From Massilia sp. H-1 (GTDB lineage Bacteria; Pseudomonadota; Gammaproteobacteria; Burkholderiales; Burkholderiaceae_D), in the NCBI GenBank assembly GCA_024703915.1, contig CP087969.1, positions 2,356,001-2,420,000 on the forward strand: a DNA stretch of 64,000 nucleotides, given 5' to 3'. The position numbers were made by a program, and so were the translations under genes. Within the stretch, counting starts at the first letter, position 1; each line of letters starts with the position of its first letter. Positions 13,142 through 24,510 of this stretch are shown one piece after another. Under the pieces are notes generated by a model that saw only the letters and a list, made by a program, of their open reading frames with translations, did not search any database and was not told the origin of the DNA.

Positions 13142-14677
13142 CTAGCGCCGCTCGCGCCACCACAGCAGCAGCATGGCCGCCGCGAACACCAGTGCGAACG
13201 GCCAGGCCTAAGCAGCGGCACGGTCGTCTTGCCAGGCGTGTCCGGCGTGCGGGCGGCGTAGCGCAGCGTGGCGGCGCGCCGCTCGGCCTTCTGCCACAGC
13301 GGCCAGTCGTCATTCGCATACACGTACACGCGCCCGGACTGGGCGCCTGACTGGAAGGTCAGCCATCCTGACGCTGCTTAAGCCAGACCGCCACGCAGCT
13401 TGCATCGGCGCGGTCGGGACGGCGCTGCCAGGCGAGCGTTTGCTTCCAGGCCCGGAAACGTCACCTCGCCAGTCATGCCGTAGGCGCACAGCGCGAGCCG
13501 CTGCCCGGGCAGCGGCATCTGTTCCGGTTCGATCAGGCTGACCGGTTCCGGACGGCGCACGCCGCATGGTGTCGAGCACGTCCTGCCACCACAGGCCCAG
13601 CGCGCGCGTTCGGTGATCGCATAGCGGTGCCATTCGGCCACGCCCAGCCAGGTGATGCGGCCCTTGTCCCACGGCCGGGTCCAGATGCGGTCGGCCGCCG
13701 CGCTCCAGCCGCCCACATTCCTTGCCGCCGGCAGCCAGCCTAAGCACTGGCCAGCGCCAGAGGTGCGCCCGCCGGTTTGGATTCGGGCTGCTCGCGCAGT
13801 TCGAGCCTGAGCATGCGCGACCAGGCGGCTTAGCTCGTTCGCGCTGGCGCCAAGGATCAAGAGAGGCGTGCCGTCTACCACCTGCACCAGCAGGCTGGCA
13901 CGCGCTGTAGCTCCGGCAAGCGTTCCAGGTAGGCCGCGTCCACCACCAGCAGATCGGCACGCGCGATGGCCGCGCGCGGCGCTTCGCTGCGCGTGACGAC
14001 CTTGCCGAGCGTGATCTGCCAGTCGAGTATCGCATTGCTTTGGGCCAGCAGCTGGTTGAGCGTGCGCGTATCGAAAGACGGTGCACCGAAGCGCCCCTGC
14101 ACCTGCAGCGGCAGCGGGTCGCGCACGTCGAGCGGCACCGGGCCTTCGGCGATCGTTCTGCCGAGCGGCGTCGAGCAGCCTGGCCTTCAGCACCAGGGTC
14201 TCGGCCACGGGCGGCAGCCACTGCACGGCGAGGGTGGCGCCACTGCTTACCGCCTCCTCCGGATCACCTTGCCGTTTTCGGCCACCAGCTGCAGCTTGCG
14301 GCTGGCGCCCTTGGGCAGCGTCGCCTTGAGCGTGAACACGCGGCCCAGCGCCATCGTGCGCGGGAAGTCGAGGCGTAGCGCGTCGTCCTGCGGCGGCGTC
14401 CAGTCGAGCGACAAGCGCGGGCAGGTCTTCCCACTGCGCTGCCCGCAGGCCGTCGCCGGTGAGGTGCACGCTGGCGGCGTCGCCAATGTGCGGCGCCCGC
14501 CCGGACGCATCGATGCGTGCCGCCTTCGCTGGCATACCAGGCATCGTGAAACCGGCGAGCATGGCGCCCAGGGCGGCGGAGGCGATCAGCACGAGCGCGG
14601 CATCGGCCCACTGGCGGCGCAGCAGATAGATCAACGCTGGCGGCGCCCAGCAGCATGACCAGGATCAGCACCGTCAT
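13142..14677 (-). CDS. Membrane protein of the TldD/MoxR operon, last gene (function unknown)
   Basis: About 510 residues. The N-terminus has two hydrophobic segments (TVLILVMLLGA and ALVLIASAALGAMLAGF), then a long periplasmic region of beta character, and a C-terminal hydrophobic stretch ending LLLWWRERR. The middle segment LGRVFTLKATLPKGASRKLQ resembles Ig-like or BatA-associated folds. I do not recognise a catalytic motif; a family resemblance to the large membrane partners of MoxR/BatA systems is inference from context. The start ATG overlaps the stop of the upstream gene (ATGA at 14674-14677). Several frame breaks make the middle uncertain, with error strings at 13206, 13376, 13738 and 13829. 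Confidence 0.6.
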
Positions 14678-16638
14678 GGCTTGCCTCCACTGCGCCAGGC
14701 GCGCGTGAAGGGCGTTTCCGCTTGCGGCTTTGCCTGCAGCAGGACCGGCGGCGCGCTGATGGCGCCGCGCAGCCAGGCCCGCAGTACCGGGCTAAACAGG
14801 CAACGCAGCCGTCCGCCACATCCTGCACGGCGCGCTGCGCTTCGAGGCGCTCTTCGTCGCTGGCGATGCGGCTGCGGATCCAGTCGTGCGCGGTCCGGCT
14901 CCAGAGTGCGGGCAAGGCAGCATCGGACGACAGCGCCTGCAGCAGTGCGCGCAGCTCGGGCGGCACGCCCTCGCCCGGACCGCCTTGCGCGCGGCGATAG
15001 CTTTTCGTTCCCACCACGTCACCGGTCATGCGGATTTCTTCCTTGATTGCAGGCGGCACGAATGCCGTCTTGTGCAGATAGATGCGGTCGGCCTGCTGCA
15101 GTTCCTTGATCGCCTCGAGCGCTTTGTACTCGGGCGGCAGCGCGCTCCTGGGCGTGATGGCGCGCAGGTGCTTCTCGGCGTCCCACATCGCTGAGCTGAG
15201 CGCGCCGCAGGACTTTTTTGGTCGCTTCGTCGAACAGGGTCGCGTTCTCGGCCTGGTCGTGCGCGTGCCCGTATTCGGCCACCACGTCTTCCTTGCCGCT
15301 GTGCTGCTCGTGCTCCTCGCCGCCAAACAGGCTCGATTCCTCGCCCAGGAACTGGCCGTAGCGGCGGCGCAGCATGGCCTGGTCGCTGGCGATGGCTTCG
15401 CTGCGCGCCCTGACCGTGGCGCCAGGCAGGGACGGATTTGCCTTCACATCGGCGATCAGCTGTTCGGTATCGATGATGATCTGGCGCTGGCTGCGCAGGT
15501 TCTCCGGCTTGACCAGCATCGGCAGCGCGGTCGATTCGTCGTCCGCTGCGACCGGGCCCGGAAGGCGCAGCGTGTAGGTGGGCGATACCGTCGCATGGGG
15601 CGGTTCGGCGTTGTCGGCCGCGCGCACGAAGAAGTACAGTTCGTCGCCCGGCTCCATGCCCAGCTCCTTCAGCGTCCATTGCTTCGACCAGGTGCGCACG
15701 CGCGGGTCGGCCGACTCCGGCAGCGGCACTTCGCGGTCGCTGGAAGCGGATATTCTCGCCGCTGCCGCGCGCCAGCGTCATGTGCAGCACGGCGCGCCGG
15801 ACCGCATAGTCGTCCTTGACGCTGACCGTCATGGTGGCGCTGGTGGCGCCACTAGCAGCAGCGACAGCATGTCGCGCGGCGCGGCAAACGACACCAGCGG
15901 CGCTTCGTCGGGGATCACGCGCAGGTTGTAGCGCTTGCCCTGCCAGCGCCAGAACATCGACTCGTTCGCGGTCCAGCGCGCAGCCGCCGCCGTTCAAGGC
16001 CAGCCGCTGCCCGTCGCTCAGTTCCACCGGCGCCGGTGCGGCCTGCGGCTGGTCGAGACACCACTGCACCGCGCTGCTCTGCGGCACCTGCAGGTCGCGC
16101 GGGGCCGTCTCGAAGCGGGCCACGCCGGTGTACGCAGGCGGCGCCACTTTGACCGTCAGGCTTGGCCGCTTGCGCCGCTGCGGCCGCGCGCGCGCACGGA
16201 TGGCACGGGTACAGGGGACGCACCAGTATGCAGCGCGACGAAGACGCCTGCCGCCAGGAGCACGCTCGCGGCCAGCGGGAGCCAGTCGAAGCGCACGCGC
16301 TCCCTGGCCACGCTCGCGATCACGTCCGGGCTCAGTGCGGCGGCCGCGCGCTGCACCAGCCGCTGCTGCTGCAGACGGCCGATAGCCGTGTCGGCATGCA
16401 GCAGCAAGGCGCTGCTGTCCTCCAGCACGGGAACCGTGCCGTCCAGCCAGCGCGACCAGTCGCGCGCCACGCGCTGGCGCAGGCGCCAGAAATCCCAGCT
16501 CACCCATGCCAGCGCGGCCGCGACGCCGGCCAGCGACGGCAGCAGCATCCACGGCAGCACGACCGCGCCCCACAACAGGGCGCGGCGCTTCATGGCGCCG
16601 CGCAGCAGGCGTTCGATGATGTCAGCGCCGTTTTGCAT
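14674..16638 (-). CDS. Large membrane protein of the TldD/MoxR operon (DUF4175-like)
   Basis: About 655 residues. Two membrane segments lie near the N-terminus (WGAVVLPWMLLPSLAGVAAAL and LPLAASVLLAAGVFVAL), followed by a periplasmic region with beta domains (SLTVKVAPPAYTGVARFE; YFFVRAADNAEPPHA) and a helical C-terminal half rich in charged residues and Gln (ENLRSQRQIIIDTEQLIADV). The layout resembles DUF4175 proteins found beside MoxR and DUF58 genes. It may form a periplasmic scaffold. The first 17 bases overlap the end of the BatA-like gene, and the stop overlaps the next start. Frame breaks lie near 15010, 15200, 15740, 15850, 15970 and 16170. Confidence 0.6.
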
Positions 16639-17604
16639 GGGTCAGTATCCGTTCCAGGGCAAACAGCGCGAGCAGCGCGACCATCATCAGGAAGCGCAAT
16701 GCCGCCATGCGTGGCCGCCACCCCGACGCCCGCCGACGCGGCAAACTCCTGCGCCGAGCACCGGCCACGCGACCGGCGGATGGTGCAGGCGCTGCCAGGC
16801 CTCGTACTGCGCGCGCCGTATCGGGATCGGCGGCGGGCCAGGCTCTGGACGTCCAGAGGCGGCCGCGCGCGCTGTCGGCGTAAGCAATGCCGTCAACGGC
16901 GGGGGCGTTTTTCAGTTCGGGGAACGCGGCGCTGTCGCCGATCCACCACAGGGGCGCGCGCAGGTTGGCGGGCGGCGCCTCGGGAACGTCCCAGACGATC
17001 AGCTCCGAGGCGGCGTCCGGCATGTCCTGCACCAGGTAGCGCTGCGGCCCGTCGATCGCCAGGAACATGGCACGCCACTTGTCGGCGCGCTTGCTGACGA
17101 TGGCCACGCGGTGTTCGGACTTGGCAAACGGCGCGACAGGGACCGAACGATGACGCGGTGCCGCAACTGCGGCATCACCATGCGCATCGACACGGGCCCC
17201 ACCACCATCAGGCGCGCCCCCGGGCGCCACTCCGCCTCATGCTGCGCGAGCCAGCCGAAGGCATCGCGCGAGGGGAGATTCATCCGGCTCGCCGAACTGA
17301 ATCCCGCTTCGCGGATCTGGTTCGCCGCCCACGCGGCATCGGTTCCCGGCGCCACCAGCACGGCGTCGCCGCGCCACGGCAAGGCCAGGTCCGCGAGCCA
17401 GGCGATCACGGTCGCCAGCAAAAGGCAGCGCAACAGCAGCAAGCTGCGGTCGTGCCAGCGCCACACCCGCTGGTGCAAGGGATTGGTGCGCGGCAGGAAG
17501 CGGGCCGTGGCCAGCGGCTTGACCGCCGCCCGCTCGCGCTTCTGCCGGTGCCACCAGACCGGCAGCAGCAGCACGGGGAGCGCGAGCCACCACAGGCTGA
17601 TCAT
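16622..17604 (-). CDS. BatA-type membrane protein (aerotolerance regulator N-terminal domain)
   Basis: About 327 residues. The N-terminus MISLWWLALPVLLLPVWWHRQKRE followed by a basic loop and a second helix (LLLLRCLLLATVIAWLADLAL) is the signature of the BatA/aerotolerance N-terminal domain. A von Willebrand-like fold follows, without an obvious MIDAS DxSxS motif, and the C-terminus has another hydrophobic stretch (MAALRFLMMVALLALFAL). The ATG overlaps the stop of the DUF58 gene (ATGA). In related operons such proteins act with MoxR and DUF58 at the membrane. Frame breaks lie near 17150 and 16830. Confidence 0.7.
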
Positions 17605-18495
17605 GCGCGCCCCGCCAGCCGCAGCCAGCCGCGCAGCACGCCCGGCAAGCCATCTTCAATGCAGGCCGCGAGCAGCGGCAGGTCGTTGTGGCGGCACTGC
17701 GCCTTCACGCTGGCGAAGTGGTCGTCGCGCGCCTTGCGGTAGTGCGCCAGCGTGTCCGGCGCCAGGCGGTAGGTGCCTTCCTGCTGCTCCGGATCGCGCC
17801 ACGCCTGGTCGGGCGGGAAGCTGGCGTCGCGCTCGGCCTGGGTTTGCAGGCACAGGGCGCGTACGTCGTGGCGCATGCGGCGCAGGCGCAGCAAGGCGTC
17901 GGCCTGCGCCGACGGCCAGTCGAGAAAATCGCTGACGGCAAAAATCAGGCTGGGCGAGCGGGCGAAGTGCAGGCTCGCGCGCAGCGTATCGGTGTCGGGC
18001 AATCCGCCTGCCGCCTGCGCCTTCGACAGTTGGGCCAGCACGCGGTGCATCTGGCGCGGGCCGCGCGAAGCTGGCGTGAACTGCACCCGGCCGCCGCTGC
18101 ACACCACGAGGCCGAACGCGTCGCCCTGGCGCTGTGCGATGCCTTAGCCACGCAGGCCAGCATGGCGCGCGCGTACTGCAGCTTGGTGAGTCCCTCGATG
18201 CTGCGACTGGGCTCGGCCATCGACGCGGTCGCGTCGAGCCACAGCCAGACCGCGACATGGCTGTCGCGCTCCGCCTCGCGCACGTAGTAGCGGTCGGCGC
18301 GCGCCATCAGCTTCCAGTCGACGCGGCGCCATTCGTCGCCCGGCGCGTAGGCCCGGTACTCGGAAAATTCAACGCCCGCGCCCCGCTCACGGCCTAAGCA
18401 TGCATGCCATGGCCGAGACCGGCCAGCACGTGACGGATGATCAGGTCAAGGTCGGAAGTTTGCGCAAGCAGCGCGGGTGTGTCCAGCGTCGGCAA
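17601..18495 (-). CDS. DUF58 domain protein
   Basis: About 297 residues. The DUF58 core reads GVEFSEYRAYAPGDEWRRVDW, followed by a von Willebrand-type start VAVWLWLDATASM in which the DxSxS metal motif is DATAS. DUF58 proteins are the usual partners of MoxR AAA ATPases in chaperone-like complexes. No ATG fits; a TTG at 18493-18495 opening MPTLDTPALLAQTSDLD is my choice, eight bases after the moxR stop. Error strings at 18141 and 18392 hide the frame (HAGRERGAGVEF restored). It overlaps the BatA-like gene by four bases. Confidence 0.8.
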
Positions 18496-18502
18496 AGCAG
18501 TC

Positions 18503-19508
<1,006 letters not shown>

Positions 19509-19510
19509 AA

Positions 19511-20138
19511 TCAGGCTCCCAAAGCATACTGAATAATATTGACGGCAAAGCGGGTGTTGTCGATGACCAGCCAGCGCTTGTTGCGGAAATCGTAGTCCCA
19601 CTCGCAGCCGTAATCCTTGTTCGAATACAGTACCCGCACGCGGCCGTCGAACTCGATCGCCTTCCAGGTAGTCGTGCACCAGATCGTCGCCCCAGCCATT
19701 GAGCTCATTGCCCGTATTGGGCGGCCCGTCGAAATGGAAGAAGCTCGAATAGACCGGATGGTTATTCGGGATCTTGTGCAGCGCCTTGGGGCCGAACATG
19801 CGCGCCAGCTCGGCCTCGAAGGACTTGGCGAACAGCCCGTCGATGTCATGGTTGCAGTCGTCGACGAAGACAAAGCCGCCGCCGCGCACATAGCGCTCAA
19901 AGTTCTTGCGTTCGGTAGGCGTGAACTGCACCAGCTTGTGCCCGGCCAGATAGCAGAACGGCGCTTCGAGCATTTTCGGGTCCGACAGCGCCACCACGCG
20001 CTCGGCCGGATCGACCTTGAGCGTGGTGTACTCGACCAGCGAATTGAGCACATTGCTGGGCATGCGGATGTCGACGTCCCAGTCGCCCGAGTCGTACATC
20101 AGGCGTGTGAAGTAGAAATCGTAACCGCGCTTCGCCAC
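19511..20138 (-). CDS. DUF4159 domain protein
   Basis: About 208 residues. The protein begins MAKRGYDFYFTRLMYDSGDW and contains the glutamine-amidotransferase-like core of DUF4159: LVEYTTLKVDPAERVVAL, FCYLAGHKLVQFT, GGFVFVDDCNHD and FFHFDGPPN. The catalytic Cys/His of true amidotransferases is not evident, so an enzymatic role is not claimed. The start is a GTG six bases after the pmbA stop. DUF4159 genes commonly travel with MoxR/DUF58/BatA genes, which agrees with the layout. One frame break lies near 19660. Confidence 0.82.
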
Positions 20139-20144
20139 TGCTGC

Positions 20145-21481
20145 CTACACTGCGTCGGACAGGGACGTGAAGTTGAAGTCGTGGATCTTCATCGCCGGGA
20201 TCACCATGTTCAGGCCATTGCCCTCGCTGCCGATGATCTGCGGCTTGCCCAGTTCCTCGACATTGTTGAGCATCGTGACCGGGCTCTCGTTGAAGCGGAA
20301 GTTCTTGACCGGGTGCTTGATCTTGCCGTTCTCGATGTAGAAGGTGCCGTCACGCGTGAGGCCCGTCAGCAGCACCGACTGCGGATCGACCGAGCGGATG
20401 TACCAGGTGCGGGTGACCAGGATGCCCTTCTTGGTGGACGCGATCAGCTCTTCCAGCGAACGGGTGCCGCCCGCCATGATGATGTTGCCCGGCTGGCCGA
20501 CGGCGCGCATTCTGCTTCTGGGCCCAGAAGCGAATAGTCGAGCGAGGCCACCTTGCCGTTCTTGATGATGTCCATCCGCTCGCGCGGCAGCATGCTTTGC
20601 GAGTCCCACGGGCTGACCGGCACGTCCTTGTCCCATGGGTCGGCCCAGACGTTGATCTGCTCGTCGAACAGCTTTTCGCCAAGCCGGGTGCCGCCGCCCT
20701 TTTTGGACAGGAAGCTGCGGCCTTCGTCCGCGCGGCGCGCGTCGAAGCCGTTGAACATGAAGTTGAGCATGCCCGATGCGGCGGCAGGCTCCAGGATGAC
20801 CGTGTAGCGGCCTGGTTCGAGCGCCTTGGCGTCCACCGAGCCGAGTGCCTTCTCGATGGCGACCGCGGACGCTTCACGCGCATCGAAACGGCGCGCATCA
20901 TTGGCCGAACGGGTTACCCAGCCGGAACCGCGGCCGTCTTCGGTGCGCGCGGTGCAGGTGAAATTCAGATCGGTGAAACTGCGGTAGCCGAACACGCCGT
21001 TCGAATTGGCGATCGCCTCGAAGCCGGTGGTGTCGATGAAGAAGCTTAGCCGTCACCAGCTTCTTCTCGCGTGCCGACAGGATGCTGTGGGCGGCCACCT
21101 GGGCGCGGAACTCGGGATCGATGGCGGCGGTGGCGGCGGCGAATTCGGCCGACGGACGAAACTCCTGCTTGCCCACAGCCTAAGCATGAACTCCGGATTC
21201 TCCGGTGCCAGGCGGGCCACGTCTTCGGCGCGACGCACGACTTTTTCCAGCGACTTGTCATCGAACTCGTTGATCGTCGCCGTGCCCTGGCGTTTGCCGA
21301 AAGCGACGGTGACGGCGATCTGCATGTTCTCGTTCAGCCCCGCGGTCGACACGCTGTTCTGCGCGTAGCGGATATTGCCGGTGCGCGTGCCGCTCACGTT
21401 GACGGAGCACTCGTCGGCCTTGGAGAAGCCAATCACACGGTCGCAGATGCGCTTTGCTTCTTCCTGGTTCAGCAATTTCAT
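20145..21481 (-). CDS. PmbA/TldE-family metalloprotease subunit (copy 2)
   Basis: About 445 residues of the TldE/PmbA fold. Recognisable segments are ADECSVNVSGTRTGNIRYA near the start, LEPGRYTVILEPAA, FDARRADEGRSFLSKKGGG and SVLLTGLTRDGTFYIENGKI. As in other TldE proteins there is no HExxxH zinc site, so it should be the non-catalytic half of a TldD/TldE heterodimer. No signal peptide is visible. It follows tldD copy 2 by 12 bases. Error strings at 21178 and 21045 and one extra base near 20520 break the frame. It is a clear paralogue of the gene at 23154-24495. Confidence 0.88.
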
Positions 21482-21493
21482 CGAATTGGTCCT

Positions 21494-23135
21494 TTACCCG
21501 ATCTTGCGGGCTGTGTTGATCACGTTAATGCCGTTGAAGCGGGTCGTGCTGGACCCGTGCGAAACCGCGCTGACCTGCGCAGGCTGACCTTTGCCGTCGA
21601 AGAACGAGCCGCCCATGCGCCAGTCGCGCTTGTCGCAGATCGCGCTGCAGGCATTCCAGAAGTCCTGGGTATTGGACTGGTAGGCCACGTCCTCGATCGG
21701 GCCGGTGATTTTGCCGTCCTTGATCTCGAAGTACAGCTGGCCGCCGAACTGGAAGTTGTAGCGCTGCTGGTCGATCGAATACGAACCGCGGCCCAGGATG
21801 TAGATACCCTTCTTGACGTCCTTGACCATCTGGTCGGGCGTGAGCGGTTCCTTGCCCGGTGCGAGCGACACGTTCGGCATGCGCTGAAATTGCACGCTGT
21901 TCCAGCTGTCCGCGTACGAGCAGCCGTGCGATTCCTTCTCGCCGATGATGTGGGCCTGGTCGCGCGTGGCCTGGTAGTTGACCAGAACGCCGTCCTTGAT
22001 GATGTCCCAGCGCTTGGCGGGAACGCCTTCATCGTCGTAGCCGACCGCGCCCAGCGAGCGCGGTTCGTTCTTGTCGCCAGTGAAGTTGACGCGCTCCGAG
22101 CCGAACTTGAATTTCTTGGTTTTCCATTTGTCGAGCGTGGCGAAGCTGGTGCTTAAACGTAGTTGGCTTCGTAGCCGAGCACGCGGTCCAGTTCCGTCGG
22201 GTGGCCGACCGACTCGTGGATCGTCAGGAACAGGTGCTCGGGGCTGAGCACCAGGTCGTACTTGCCCGGCTCGACCGATTTGGCGGTCAGCTTGGCGCGC
22301 GCATCTTTCGCTGCCGCGCGCGTCCTCGACGATGTCGTACGAGTTCGTGTACAGCGTGGCGACGCCATGCCTACCGCCTGCACTTTGTCGGCGGGGCGCG
22401 CATCGAAATATTCATAGCCCATGCTTAAGTAGGCGAAGCGAGACCGTCGCGGGTGCGGAAGCGGTTGCTCGCCTTGTCGACCGCGGTTGCCGTCACCGGC
22501 GACCAGAGACGGTGGATGTCCTGGTCGATGTAGGAGCCGTCGGTGGAAGCGAAGTACTTCTGCTGATTCACCTGGAACAGATTGGACGTCATGAAGCTCG
22601 CGCCCGCGTCCAGCCCGGCCTTGTTGGCCGCGATCAGCATCTCGGCCTTGTCCTTGACCGGTACCGTGCGCCAGTCCTTGACGTACGGCGTGGCCCAGCT
22701 GACCTCCCCCGACACCCTTGACCGGGGCCAGGCGCAGCGGCTCGACCTGCAGCTTTGCATTGGCGCGCGGATCGCCACCGCCTGACGCGCGGCGGCAGCG
22801 ATGCTGTCGCGCGACATGTCGTTGGTGGATGCGAAACCGTAGGCGCCGTTCGCGATCACACGGATGCCGATGCCGCTGGACTCCGTGTTGATCACGTTCT
22901 CGACGTTCAGGTCACGCGTGGTGATGAACTGATTGAGATAGCGCCCGATGCGAACATCGCAATAGCTGGCGCCTACTTTGGTGGCCGCCTCCAGCGCGGT
23001 GTCGGCCAGCGCCTTCTTGAAGGCGACGCCGACCGGATTGGTCAGCGCCTCGGCGGCGATGGCATTGCCGAACACCGGCACCAGGATGGCAGCCAAGGCG
23101 CTGCCGCCGATTTTAAGGAAGGTACGTCGTTCCAC
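21494..23135 (-). CDS. TldD-family metalloprotease with Tat-like leader (copy 2)
   Basis: About 546 residues. The N-terminus MERRTFLKIGGSALAAILV carries the twin-arginine consensus (RRTFLK) before a hydrophobic core and an AxA-like site at NAIAAEA, so export by Tat is predicted. The body is TldD: ASYCDVRIGRYLNQFITTRD, GIGIRVIANGAYGFASTND, and the zinc motif HESVGH (HExxxH, about residue 306) in FLTIHESVGHPTELDRVLGY. TldD/TldE complexes cleave or process peptides such as microcin B17 and CcdA. The GTG start at 23133-23135 has GGAG five bases upstream. Error strings near 22151 and 22424 give false stops. Escherichia coli TldD lacks a leader, which makes this form unusual. Confidence 0.88.
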
Positions 23136-23153
23136 TCGTGCTCCAGCTTGTTG

Positions 23154-24495
23154 TTATACCGCGTCGGACAGCGACGTGAAGTTGAAGTCGCGAACCTTCA
23201 TCGGCGGGATCAGCATCGAGTATTGCACTTCGTCATGCGATGATGATTTCCGGCTTGCCGATTTCCTCGATATTGTTCAGCATCGTCACCGGGCTCTCAT
23301 TGAAACGGAAGTTCTTGATCGGATGCTTGATCTTGCCGTTCTCGATGTAGAAGGTGCCGTCGCGCGTGAGACCCGTCAGCAGCACCGATTGCGGATCGAC
23401 CAGGCGGATGTACCAGGTACGCGTGACCAGCACGCCCTTTTTGGTGTTGGCGATGAGCTCCTGCGTCGATTTGCTGGTGCTTAAGCCATGATCATATTCC
23501 CTGGCGAGCCGATGGCGCGCACGCCTTGCTTTTTGGCCCAGAACAGCGAGTAGTCGAGCGCCGAAACGTGGCCGTTCTTGATCATGTCCATGCGCTCGCG
23601 CGCCAGACCAGGAACCGCCGTCCCACGGCAGCACCGCCGCATCCGCATTCCACGGATCGCACCAGATGTTGACCTGTTCGTCGAACAGCTTTTCGCCGAG
23701 GCGGTTGCCGCCGCCTTTTTGGACAGGAAGCTGCGGCCTTCGTCGGCCTGGCGCGCATCGAAGCCGCCCAGCATGAAGCCGATCAGCTCGGACGTGGCGG
23801 CTTAGCTCCAGGATGACCGTGTAGCGGCCCGGTTCGAGCGCCTTGGCTTCGACCGAACGCAGCGCTTTTCGATGGCGACATCGGACGCTTCACGCGTCGA
23901 ACTTCGACACGTCGGTCGCCGAGCGCTTGACCCAGCCCGAACCGCGGCCGTCTTCGGTGCGCACGGTGCAGGTGAATTCGACGCCCGTGCTTTCCTGGTG
24001 GCCGAACACGCCGTTCGAATTGGCGATGGTGCTGAACGAGGTATTGTCGGTAAAGAAGCCTAGCTGCGATCAGCTTGTTCTTGCGGCTCGCCTCGATACT
24101 GTAAGCGGCCGTCTGCGCGCGAAAATCGGGATCGATGGCGGCGGTCTTCTTGTTGAAGGTCGTGGTCTCCTTGTAGGCCTGCTTCTGCACGGCTTAAGCA
24201 TGAATTCCGGGTTTTCCGGCGCCAGCTTGGCCAGCTGCTCGGCCACGCGCACGACTTTTTCGAGCGACTTGTCGTCGAACTCGGTGATGGTCGCGATGCC
24301 CTGCTTGTTGCCATAGGCGACCTGCACGCCCAGCTGGTTCTGCTCCACCAGGCCGATGGTCGAGACGTTATTGCGGGCGTAGCGGATGTTACCGGTGCGC
24401 CCGCCATTGATGGTGACGGTGCACTCGTCGGCCTTGGTCAGCGACATTACCTTGTCGCAGATGCGGCGCGTTTCTTCCGGGGTCATGATCTTCAT
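23154..24495 (-). CDS. PmbA/TldE-family metalloprotease subunit (copy 1)
   Basis: About 447 residues, beginning MKIMTPEETRRICDKVMSLT and ending DFNFTSLSDAV. It shares long stretches with the gene at 20145-21481 (for example LEPGRYTVILEPAA, KGGGNRLGEKLFDEQVNIW and the LTGLTRDGTFYIENGKIKHP segment), so the tldD-pmbA pair was duplicated in tandem. It has no HExxxH motif and no leader. False stops at 23479, 23800, 24058 and 24192 lie in error strings. A further indel near 23240 separates the last 25 residues. It starts 15 bases after the stop of tldD copy 1. Confidence 0.87.
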
Positions 24496-24510
24496 GTGCG
24501 CTCTCCTGGC

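Noticed and set aside
15935..17935. A long plus-strand open frame of 666 codons
   Set aside because: It lies opposite clear BatA-like, DUF58 and membrane protein genes and has the Arg/Ala/Pro composition of a GC-rich shadow frame.
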